From: Henriciella marina
Lineage (GTDB): Bacteria > Pseudomonadota > Alphaproteobacteria > Caulobacterales > Hyphomonadaceae
Length of the DNA: 64,000 nt
NCBI RefSeq assembly: GCF_027213945.1
Contig: NZ_JAPWGW010000002.1
Coordinates: forward strand, 1-64,000
Direction of reading: 5' to 3'
The notes under the pieces are model-generated. The model worked only from the letters and a program-made list of their open reading frames with translations. It made no database searches and was not told where the DNA came from. This document shows positions 33,405 to 41,074 of this stretch, piece by piece. A program made the translations under genes and the position numbers. Numbering within the stretch: position 1 is the first letter of the stretch; the number at the start of each line of letters is the position of its first letter.

Positions 33405-34472
33405 GTGACATCGATTCCTGTGTCAGCCCGTCTTTTCACAAGCGCCGTTGCGCTTTGCATGGCCGCGCTTCCGTCTTCATCAGACACCGTAGATTTTGAT
33501 ATATCTCAGCGGAGCAGTGCGCTGGATCTTTCGGCGCCACTTCTCAACCCGGCAAGTGCGACAACGTCTTTCGTCGCTGCCAAGGAGAGCGGCAAGGCGT
33601 CGTGGTATGGACGTGCCTTCAATGGAAGGCCAACTGCGAGCGGCGAGATATTTGACGCGGCGCAGCTGACAGCGGCTCACCCAAGCCTCCCACTGCCGAG
33701 CCTCGTAAAGGTTACGAACCAGTCAAACGGCAGGGAGATTGTCGTACGCGTCAATGATCGCGGTCCGTTCACGGGCGGACGTATCATCGACCTGTCGCGC
33801 CGCGCTGCGGAAACGCTCGGCATGCTGGAGCAGGGGGTGGCGACCGTCACACTTGACTATCTCGGTCCGGCACCAGCGAAACAGACCGTACAGTACGACG
33901 CAGCCGATCAATACGCAGCGCACGCCGAGACCCGCAGCTGGCCTGAACCGGAGGGTAGGGGAAATCAGCCCACGCTTTACGATGACACCCTCCTTGGTGG
34001 GGTCGAACCGTCATTGGGCGTTCCTGATCCCGGCAAATCGGCTCCGACGCCGGCCCAACTCGGCAATTCGGCGCCTGCTCCAGCGCCCGCCACGCCGCAA
34101 ACCAGCGCTGCACCAGAACAGTTCGCTAGCTACCAGCCGCGACCGAACGATCTGCGCCCGGTTCAATCGAGTGATCTCGCCGCCATTCCCGCGCCGCCGC
34201 CAGCAGCGCCAATACAGGCCGCAGCGCCGATGCCTGCAAACGGGCCGCAGCTTTATGTGCAGGTTGGCTCATTTACGCGGATCAATAATGCCCAGGATGT
34301 CTCGCAGCGTCTCGCTTCAAGTTTCCAGACCGATATTGAAGCTGTCCGGATCAACGATGCCGATTATTTCCGTGTCTTCGCAGGCCCATTCGCAACGCGC
34401 GAAGCAGGCGAGCGGGCGAGGCAGAACCTGAAATTGCTCGGGCTTGGTGAAGGCTTCATCGTTAGCCGATAG
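33405..34472 (+). CDS. rlpA: Septal ring lytic transglycosylase RlpA (DPBB plus SPOR)
   Basis: About 355 residues from GTG 33405, which has GAGG upstream (ATG 33360 is an in-frame alternative). After a signal peptide the double-psi barrel is intact: GKASWYGRAFNGRPTASGEI, FDAAQLTAAHPSLPLPSLVK and VVRVNDRGPFTGGRIIDLS, including the conserved Asp and the acidic residue of the active site. A Pro/Ala linker follows, and a C-terminal SPOR domain (LYVQVGSFTRINNAQDVSQR) binds denuded septal glycan. It cleaves peptidoglycan at division sites. It is followed by a degenerate paralogue and the dacA-type gene. Confidence 0.93.
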   Translation: MTSIPVSARLFTSAVALCMAALPSSSDTVDFDISQRSSALDLSAPLLNPASATTSFVAAKESGKASWYGRAFNGRPTASGEIFDAAQLTAAHPSLPLPSLVKVTNQSNGREIVVRVNDRGPFTGGRIIDLSRRAAETLGMLEQGVATVTLDYLGPAPAKQTVQYDAADQYAAHAETRSWPEPEGRGNQPTLYDDTLLGGVEPSLGVPDPGKSAPTPAQLGNSAPAPAPATPQTSAAPEQFASYQPRPNDLRPVQSSDLAAIPAPPPAAPIQAAAPMPANGPQLYVQVGSFTRINNAQDVSQRLASSFQTDIEAVRINDADYFRVFAGPFATREAGERARQNLKLLGLGEGFIVSR

Positions 34473-34640
34473 AGCAGGGGCCATTTCGTAATCAAATTCC
34501 TACCGCAAAAGGCCCGAACTTTCAGTTAGTCTTCAATGGATTTCTACCTTGTTGGTCTAGCGTTCCTCATGACCGAATAAATCGGTCCGTGCGTCGGCAG
34601 AATGTCGGACACGAAAATATGACTTCAGAACGAGGTTGCC

Positions 34641-35573
34641 ATGGCATTGAACGCCAATACGGGTCTGCGCGCGCTCGCAGCGACAACGCTTCTCGCGTCC
34701 ATACTTCCGCTTTCTGCCCAAGCCGGGCCAAGAGACGCCGCCCCGATAGATTTTGTCCGCATCAGCTCTGTCGAACAGGCAAGACCGGCGCGGAGCATTG
34801 CTAGAGTTGGGACCACCACACCTCGACTGAACCCGAAAGCCGTTCAGGATACTTGGCGCGGCCCGGTCACGCACACCGGGTCTGGCGCCTTGCCCCAGGT
34901 CCGTCGCAGAATTCATTTCTCGTACCCGGGAAGCGTACGCACGCCAGTTTCCGCAAAGCCCATTCAGGTAACTGGAACGGCCTTGCCTGACCTGAACGGC
35001 GCCATCCTAAACAATGTCGCGATTTCATCAGCGCTCTCTGGCTCTGATGGACGCATGGTTGCAGGACATCCGTCCTTGCCGCTCAACAGTCTCGCCCATG
35101 TTCGCAACCCGGAAACAAATGCCGAACTCGTGGTGCAGATTACAAGCCGGACAGCGGCACGGCGCGAGGAAACGCTGACGCTTTCTTCGGACGCGGCCGA
35201 TCTGCTCGGAATATCGAGGCCATTCGGCGCTCAGGTCGCGGTCGAGTATCTAGGCATCAGTTCCTCGGCGCCGGTAGAGCCTGAATCAACGCCTCAGCTT
35301 CTTCAGGCTGACTTCGAACGGCAAGCCACCCCCACACCCGCAACAGGCTCTCTATACGTGCAGGTCGGTTCGTTCACCGAGCCCAGCAAAGCCAGCAGTG
35401 TTGCAGATGGAATAGGTGGCGGACTATCGAGCGGCGTCCAGGCTGCGAATGTGAGAGGTAAGACCTATCACCGCGTGATGGTCGGCCCGTTCCAGTCGCG
35501 CGACGCGGCAGACAGTGCCCGCGCGAGCCTTCGCCAGCTTGGCTTTGCGGATGGCTTTGTAACGGCCGGCTGA
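34641..35573 (+). CDS. RlpA-like paralogue with decayed barrel and intact SPOR domain
   Basis: The 310-residue product has a signal peptide (to SAQA) and ends in a clear SPOR domain (LYVQVGSFTEPSKASSVADG). In between, AGHPSLPLNSLAHVRNPETN lines up with AAHPSLPLPSLVKVTNQSNG of the neighbouring RlpA. The upstream GKASWYG segment and the downstream NDRGPF segment with the catalytic acid are both missing (ITSRTAARREETL instead). It should still locate to the septum but not cut glycan. GAGG lies 5 bases before the ATG. Tandem duplication followed by loss of catalysis is the likely origin; sequence divergence indicates it is old. Confidence 0.85.
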   Translation: MALNANTGLRALAATTLLASILPLSAQAGPRDAAPIDFVRISSVEQARPARSIARVGTTTPRLNPKAVQDTWRGPVTHTGSGALPQVRRRIHFSYPGSVRTPVSAKPIQVTGTALPDLNGAILNNVAISSALSGSDGRMVAGHPSLPLNSLAHVRNPETNAELVVQITSRTAARREETLTLSSDAADLLGISRPFGAQVAVEYLGISSSAPVEPESTPQLLQADFERQATPTPATGSLYVQVGSFTEPSKASSVADGIGGGLSSGVQAANVRGKTYHRVMVGPFQSRDAADSARASLRQLGFADGFVTAG

Positions 35574-35663
35574 TACAGACTCCTGCATTGACCCGGGTTT
35601 CAAAACGCCGTCTGTGGTCTAGGTTATCGCTCCACCGCGTTACCTATTCCCGGAGACCCGAAA

Positions 35664-36821
35664 ATGCTTCGCCCAAACCTGCTTGCCGCCCTCTCTGTCC
35701 TCGCAGCTGCGGCGCTGCCGGCATCTGCCCAGTATATCGACACTGAAGCAGAGTACGCGGTCATCATGGACTATGAGACTGGCGACATCCTGTTCTCCAA
35801 GCGCGGATCTGAGGCCATGATACCGGCCTCGATGACCAAGATCATGACCGCCCACGTCGTCTATGACGCGATCGAGCGCGGCGAGATTTCGCTCGACGAC
35901 GAGTTGGTGGTCAGTGAACGTGCATGGCGCGAAGGTGGCTGGGCCACGGGCGGCTCGACAATGGGCCTCAAGATCGGCGAAACGCCGACTGTTGAGCAAT
36001 TGCTACGCGGCGTGATCGTTCTTTCTGGCAATGATGCCTGCATCGTGCTGGCCGAAGGCCTCGCAGGCTCAGAAGAAGCCTTCGCCGACCGCATGACAGA
36101 CCTTGCGCATGAGCTTGGCCTCACCTCCGCCAATTTCGAGAATGCGAGCGGCCTGCCAGCTGATGGCCATGTCATTTCCGCCGCTGATCTTGCAAAACTG
36201 GCGGCGCTCGAAATCCGCAAATACCCTCAGTATTACAAGTACTATTCTGAACTCGAGATGACCTGGAATGGCATCACGCAGGGCAACCGCAATCCGCTGC
36301 TCTATTCCATGGATGGGGCCGATGGCCTTAAAACCGGCCACCTCGAAGTGTCCGGCTATGGACTTACAGCGTCAGCTGAGCGCGACGGCCAGAGAATGGT
36401 CATGGTACTGAACGGTCTGCCAAGTTCGCAGGCACGCGCCGAAGAATCAGAACGCCTGATGCGTCTGGCTTTTACGGCCTTTGACACACGCACTGTTGAG
36501 CCGACCGAGGAGGCGTTCGCGGAGCTTCCCGTCTGGAATGGAGAGGTCAGCACAGTCGGTGTTCGTCTCGAACAGGCACTGCGCGTCGCCGGCCACAAGC
36601 GGGCATTTGATGAAGCCTCTGCTGAAATCGTCTATGACGGGCCGCTCTCCGCGCCAATCGAAGAAGGCCAGCAGCTCGCCACTTTGGTTGTTACCATGGA
36701 AGGGCGCGATGAGCCGATTACGGCACCGCTGGTTGCAACTTCATCCGTGGAAAAGCTCGGCTTCATGGGTAAGGCTGTCGCCGGGCTCAGCCTCAAACTG
36801 GGGGCTGGCGACGACCAATGA
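35664..36821 (+). CDS. dacA: D-alanyl-D-alanine carboxypeptidase (PBP5/6, peptidase S11)
   Basis: The 385-residue product has a signal peptide (about 22 residues, ending ASAQ). All three penicillin-binding motifs are present: SxxK in PASMTKIMTAHVVYD near residue 55, SGN in IVLSGNDACIVLAEG near 117, and KTG in DGLKTGHLEVSGYGL near 220. The C-terminal beta domain (residues ~280-370) precedes a final amphipathic segment (KAVAGLSLKLG) suited to membrane binding. It trims the terminal D-Ala of pentapeptides in the periplasm. Its stop overlaps the tmk start (ATGA). Confidence 0.92.
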   Translation: MLRPNLLAALSVLAAAALPASAQYIDTEAEYAVIMDYETGDILFSKRGSEAMIPASMTKIMTAHVVYDAIERGEISLDDELVVSERAWREGGWATGGSTMGLKIGETPTVEQLLRGVIVLSGNDACIVLAEGLAGSEEAFADRMTDLAHELGLTSANFENASGLPADGHVISAADLAKLAALEIRKYPQYYKYYSELEMTWNGITQGNRNPLLYSMDGADGLKTGHLEVSGYGLTASAERDGQRMVMVLNGLPSSQARAEESERLMRLAFTAFDTRTVEPTEEAFAELPVWNGEVSTVGVRLEQALRVAGHKRAFDEASAEIVYDGPLSAPIEEGQQLATLVVTMEGRDEPITAPLVATSSVEKLGFMGKAVAGLSLKLGAGDDQ

Positions 36822-37441
36822 GCCGTCGCGGGCGGTTCATAACGATTGAGGGTGGCGAAGGCACTGGCAAGTCGACGCTGATTGCGGGCCTTGAGAACCA
36901 CTTTCTGGATCATGGACAGCGTGTGACCGTCACGCGCGAGCCTGGTGGCACACCGCTTGCCGAGACACTCCGGGGCCTTGTTCTATCGCCGCCATCCGAC
37001 GCCCGCTGGAGCGCCATGAGCGAAGCGCTTCTCGTATATGCGGCGCGGCGGGATCATCTCGAGAAGCTGATCGAGCCTGCACTTGCAGAGGGCCAGAACG
37101 TAATCTGCGACAGGTTCGCCGACTCAACGCGCGTTTATCAGCGCCTTGGCGGTCTCGCTCCAGCCATTATTGAAATGCTGGATGATCTCGTCGTGGCCGA
37201 GCACCAACCAGACCTTACGCTTGTCCTCGACGGCCCCGTGGAAGAACTGATGGCGCGGCGTAAGGCCCGCGGCGGCTCCGACGTTTTCGAAGCCATGCCG
37301 CTCGAGTTTCACATGGACGTCCGACAGGGCTTTCTGGACCTGGCCGCGGCCCACCCGGAGCGGTGCCGGGTCATGGATGCAACCCAATCTCCAGCTGCGG
37401 TGCTGGCCGATGCACTCCGTGCGATTGAAGACATGTCATGA
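36818..37441 (+). CDS. tmk: Thymidylate kinase
   Basis: The 207-residue product shows FITIEGGEGTGKSTLIAGLE (P-loop) at the N-terminus, TREPGGTPLAETLRGLVLS with the DR-type substrate contact, VICDRFADSTRVYQRLGG, and LVLDGPVEELMARRKARGGS (lid). It phosphorylates dTMP to dTDP. ATGA overlaps on both sides join it to dacA and holB. Confidence 0.96.
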   Translation: MSRRGRFITIEGGEGTGKSTLIAGLENHFLDHGQRVTVTREPGGTPLAETLRGLVLSPPSDARWSAMSEALLVYAARRDHLEKLIEPALAEGQNVICDRFADSTRVYQRLGGLAPAIIEMLDDLVVAEHQPDLTLVLDGPVEELMARRKARGGSDVFEAMPLEFHMDVRQGFLDLAAAHPERCRVMDATQSPAAVLADALRAIEDMS

Positions 37442-38388
37442 GCGAAGACATCGCGCTTCCGCTATTCGGTCACAAGGCGCCTCAGGAGAAATTCCTGAAA
37501 GCGATGGATGGCGGGCGGCTTCATCACGCGTGGATCATCGAAGGGCCATCAGGGATTGGCAAGTCGCGATTTGCGCTTCGCCTGGCCGCTATGCTGCTTG
37601 GCGCACAGCCCGCAGCGGATAGCGACAGGGCAGGCGCCAGTGCAAGCGACCCAGTTATGCAGAAAGTGCTGTCGTCAGGACATCCTGACCTGAAGCACGT
37701 ACAGCGCGCAGTTGGCGATAATGGCAAGTTGAAGCAGGACATCGCCGTCGATCAGATCCGGGAACTGAACCAGTTCTTTTCACTTAAACCCGCTCTGGGT
37801 GGCTGGCGTATCGGTATCCTCGATTCGCTTGATGAAATGAATGCAAACGGTCGCAACGCGGTGCTCAAAACGCTCGAAGAGCCACCGCCACGCGCAATGC
37901 TGTTTCTAATCTCGCACGCGACTGTTCCCGTACTCGCGACGATCCGTTCACGCTGCCAGTCGCTTCGCCTGACTAGCCTTAGGAAAGAAGAAACGCTCGC
38001 AGCTTTGAGAGCGCAGCAAGTTGAGTCGCCCGAGCAAGTTGCTGACCTTGTTGCGGGTCGGCCGGGACGTGTAGAAGCGCTCACCGGCCAGAAAGTTCTC
38101 GCCGCGTCGCACGCTGCCCGCAGCTTTCTGAAAGCTCTTCCAAAGCCTGCCGATGCCGTACTTTCCACGACGATACAGGCCGCTGCAGAAGATCAGGCCT
38201 CGTTTGGGGTTTTTGCGGAGGAGTTGCTGGGCTGGGTCAGTTCCAAGGCCGAGGAGTCGCCTGCATGGGCCGATGTCTGGTTTCAGCTTCACAATATTGT
38301 CGCCTCGCAGCGCAATCTGCACATGACCCCGGTGCAAGCGGCATCAAAGCTCGTCTCGACCCTTCAAACCGGCGCCGGGAAGGTCTAA
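37438..38388 (+). CDS. holB: DNA polymerase III subunit delta'
   Basis: The 316-residue AAA+ protein contains HHAWIIEGPSGIGKSRFALR (Walker A region), VDQIRELNQFFSLKPALGGW, NGRNAVLKTLEEPPPRAMLF and the sensor/arginine region TIRSRCQSLRLTSL. It is part of the clamp loader. ATGA overlap with tmk; 10 bases separate it from tatD. In many relatives metG (methionyl-tRNA synthetase) lies at this point, and it is absent here. Confidence 0.92.
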   Translation: MSEDIALPLFGHKAPQEKFLKAMDGGRLHHAWIIEGPSGIGKSRFALRLAAMLLGAQPAADSDRAGASASDPVMQKVLSSGHPDLKHVQRAVGDNGKLKQDIAVDQIRELNQFFSLKPALGGWRIGILDSLDEMNANGRNAVLKTLEEPPPRAMLFLISHATVPVLATIRSRCQSLRLTSLRKEETLAALRAQQVESPEQVADLVAGRPGRVEALTGQKVLAASHAARSFLKALPKPADAVLSTTIQAAAEDQASFGVFAEELLGWVSSKAEESPAWADVWFQLHNIVASQRNLHMTPVQAASKLVSTLQTGAGKV

Positions 38389-38398
38389 GTCGCACCTC

Positions 38399-39172
38399 AT
38401 GTTCGACACCCATGTAAATTTACACGCCGAGGCGTTCGAAGACGACCTTGAAGACGTGCTGGCACGTGCTCGTGAAGCTGGGATCAAGCGTTTCCTCGCC
38501 ATTTGCGACCGCTTCGACAATTATCCGAAAGTAAGAGCGATCGTTGAGGCAAATAGCGATATCTGGAACACGGTTGGCGTGCATCCACATCACGCCAAGG
38601 ACTTTCAGGATCTGACGGTCGAGGAGCTGGTCGGCGCAGCAGGGGACCCCCGTACGGTCGCCATCGGGGAGACCGGCCTCGATTTCCACTATGGCTATTC
38701 GGCAGAGGCCGAGCAGGTCGCGAACTTCAGCCGCCATATTGGCGCGGCCCGCGAAACCGGACTGCCACTCGTGGTTCATACGCGCGAGGCAGACGGTCTG
38801 ACGGCAAATATTCTGGAAGACGAGTATAAGAACGGACCGTTCGGCATACTGCTTCACTGCTATACGGGCGGGCAGGAGCTTGCGGACCGCGGATTGGCGC
38901 TTGGCGCCTACTTTTCGGTTTCCGGCATTCTGTCTTTCAAGAATGCCAAGGACGTCCGCGCGGTCATATCCAAGATCCCACTCGATCGGGTCATTTTGGA
39001 AACGGACTGCCCGTATCTCGCACCAATGCCGTACCGTGGCCGCCGCAATGAACCTGCCTACTTGCCGTACGTCGCAGACGCCCTGGCGGATCTCCACGGG
39101 ATGACACGCGAAGAAGTAACTTCAATATGCGAATATAACGCATTGACTTTATTCGATAAAGTAAATATATGA
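38399..39172 (+). CDS. tatD: TatD family metal-dependent hydrolase (DNase)
   Basis: The 257-residue product is a TatD barrel: NTVGVHPHHAKDFQDLTVEE, AIGETGLDFHYGYSAEAEQ, LVVHTREADGLTANIL, LLHCYTGGQE and VILETDCPYLAPMPYRGRRN are all present. The first metal motif reads DTHVNLHAEAF, with Asn in place of the second His of the usual D-x-H-x-H. This variant recurs in alphaproteobacterial members, so activity is probably retained. Its stop overlaps the MBL gene (ATGA). Confidence 0.9.
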   Translation: MFDTHVNLHAEAFEDDLEDVLARAREAGIKRFLAICDRFDNYPKVRAIVEANSDIWNTVGVHPHHAKDFQDLTVEELVGAAGDPRTVAIGETGLDFHYGYSAEAEQVANFSRHIGAARETGLPLVVHTREADGLTANILEDEYKNGPFGILLHCYTGGQELADRGLALGAYFSVSGILSFKNAKDVRAVISKIPLDRVILETDCPYLAPMPYRGRRNEPAYLPYVADALADLHGMTREEVTSICEYNALTLFDKVNI

Positions 39173-39981
39173 CGAACTCAGCGCGCTTTACATTCCTTGG
39201 CACCGGCTCATCGGGAGGCGTACCGCGCGTCGGGAATGACTGGGGCGCGTGTGACCCGGCTGAACCACGAAACAGGCGCAGACGCTGCTGCGTGCTCGTC
39301 GATGCGGGCCCGTTGGATCGTCCTGATGACTGTACACGCATCCTGATCGATTCTTCGCCAGAACTCAGAGACCAGCTACTCGATGCCGAAGTTCGCCACC
39401 TGGACGCGCTGGTCTATACCCACGATCATGCCGACCAATCCCATGGAATTGACGATGTCCGCGCCTTGGCATTGCGCATGCGCCGCCGTGTGCCGACCTA
39501 TCTCGATGCCCGAACGGCAGCGACCCTGACCAAGCGTTTCGGCTATTGCTTCGAAGGTCATGGTGGCTATCCGCCAATTCTCGACCAGCAAGAGGACATC
39601 GTGCCGTTAGAGCCGTTCAGCATCGACGGAGAAGGGGGGGCGGTGACTTTCCTCCCAGTAGAGCAAATGCACGGGCGGATCATGAGCCTCGGCTTTCGCA
39701 TCGGCAATCTCGCTTATTGCAACGACCTGCATGATTTTCCGCCTGAGAGCCTCGAAGCGATTGCCGGCGTCGAAATCCTTATTCTTGACGCGCTTCGCTA
39801 CACGAAACATCCAAGCCACGCGCATCTCGACCGCGCGCTTGGGTGGATAGAACAGCTCGCGCCTAAAAAAGCCTGGCTCACAAATCTTCATATCGATCTG
39901 GATTATCAGACGCTCTGTAATGAACTGCCTGCTCATGTACAGCCCGCCTATGACGGCCTCACCATCGATTTCGAGCTCTGA
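39169..39981 (+). CDS. MBL-fold metallo-hydrolase (PhnP-like)
   Basis: The 270-residue product shows FTFLGTGSSGGVPRVGNDWG, ILIDSSPELRDQLLD, the metal motif VYTHDHADQSHGIDD (HxHxDH type), and the late ligands LPVEQMHGRIMSLG and YCNDLHDFPPES. PhnP relatives hydrolyse cyclic phosphodiesters. The gene always follows tatD in this operon type; the physiological substrate is unknown. Confidence 0.9.
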   Translation: MTNSARFTFLGTGSSGGVPRVGNDWGACDPAEPRNRRRRCCVLVDAGPLDRPDDCTRILIDSSPELRDQLLDAEVRHLDALVYTHDHADQSHGIDDVRALALRMRRRVPTYLDARTAATLTKRFGYCFEGHGGYPPILDQQEDIVPLEPFSIDGEGGAVTFLPVEQMHGRIMSLGFRIGNLAYCNDLHDFPPESLEAIAGVEILILDALRYTKHPSHAHLDRALGWIEQLAPKKAWLTNLHIDLDYQTLCNELPAHVQPAYDGLTIDFEL

Positions 39982-39993
39982 TCACATCTCGCT

Positions 39994-40021
39994 ATTTCCC
40001 ATAATATTGATTATGCAATCT
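39994..40021. other. dif-like 28-bp Xer recombination site (candidate)
   Basis: ATTTCCCATAA - TATTGA - TTATGCAATCT has the architecture of a dif site: two 11-bp arms around a 6-bp centre, with the diagnostic inner repeats CATAA and TTATG. The outer bases of the right arm (CAATCT) differ from the usual TTAAAT. It lies in the intergenic gap between the MBL gene and mazG. It could be the chromosomal dif, a site used by an Xer-dependent element, or chance. Confidence 0.35.
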
Positions 40022-40252
40022 TTGTTATGAGTGGGCTGGACCCCACCTCCGTCCAGTTCACGCCTTTGTATCTCTAACGCTACCTCTAACAGATCACCCT
40101 GCGGCCAGATTGAACCGCAACGCCTGAAGCACTAGTCACTTGCAATATCTAACCGCCCTACTGACCATTGCTGCTTTAGCTACAATCAAGCGTATTAACG
40201 TCTCGGACATACGTACAGAACGCGCACAATAAGACCGGAGTGCCTGCCTCTC

Positions 40253-41062
40253 ATGCCGAAATCTTCCACAAGCGAGTTCGAACGCCTTAAATCCATCATG
40301 CAGCAATTGCGCAATCCGGACGGCGGTTGCCCTTGCGACCTCGAGCAGACTTTTGAAACGATCGCGCCCTACACAATCGAGGAAGCTTATGAAGTCGCCG
40401 ATGCGATTGAGCGCAAGGATCTCGGCGACCTCAAAGACGAACTCGGCGACCTTCTCCTCCAAGTCGTTTTCCACAGCCAGATCGCTCAGGATTCCGGTCT
40501 TTTCGATGTGGAGGATGTCGCCCGCAGCATCAATGACAAGATGGTTCGTCGCCACCCGCATGTCTTTGGAGATGCCAAAGAGCGTGACGCTGATACCCAG
40601 ACCGAAGCCTGGGAGACCATCAAGGCCCGCGAGCGGGCCGCCAAGGGTGCCGTCACCGAAGACACATCAGCCCTCGCTGGCGTCGCCAAAGCGCTTCCGG
40701 CTCTGATGCGTGCCGAGAAGATTCAGAAGCGCGCCGCCCGTACGGGCTTTGACTGGACCGAGCCACGCGACATCCTGATGAAGCTGGACGAAGAATGCGC
40801 CGAAGTTCGCGAAGCGATAGATAGCGGCGATCTGAACGCGATCGAGGATGAGATTGGCGACCTGCTCTTTGTTGCCGCCAACCTCGCGCGGCGCTTCAAA
40901 CTTGATCCAGAAATTGCGCTTCGCCGGTCAAACGCCAAATTCGAACGCCGCTTTCGCGCCATGGAAGCCCTTGCAAACGAGCAGGACCGGAACTTCAGTG
41001 AGCTTTCACTAGATGACCAGGGACAGCTATGGGACGCGGTCAAACGCCTCGAGAAAAGCTGA
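40253..41062 (+). CDS. mazG: Nucleoside triphosphate pyrophosphohydrolase MazG
   Basis: The 269-residue product has two MazG repeats: LRNPDGGCPCDLEQTFETIA, then EEAYEVADAIERKDLGDLKD and ELGDLLLQVVFHSQIA in the first, and LDEECAEVREAIDSGDLNAI with EIGDLLFVAANLAR in the second. Each has the E-x-x-E...E-x-x-D metal pattern. The usual CPWD reads CPCD here. It hydrolyses non-canonical or excess NTPs. It ends 12 bases before the convergent AsmA-like gene. Confidence 0.95.
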   Translation: MPKSSTSEFERLKSIMQQLRNPDGGCPCDLEQTFETIAPYTIEEAYEVADAIERKDLGDLKDELGDLLLQVVFHSQIAQDSGLFDVEDVARSINDKMVRRHPHVFGDAKERDADTQTEAWETIKARERAAKGAVTEDTSALAGVAKALPALMRAEKIQKRAARTGFDWTEPRDILMKLDEECAEVREAIDSGDLNAIEDEIGDLLFVAANLARRFKLDPEIALRRSNAKFERRFRAMEALANEQDRNFSELSLDDQGQLWDAVKRLEKS

Positions 41063-41074
41063 GCGGAGGCCGGT

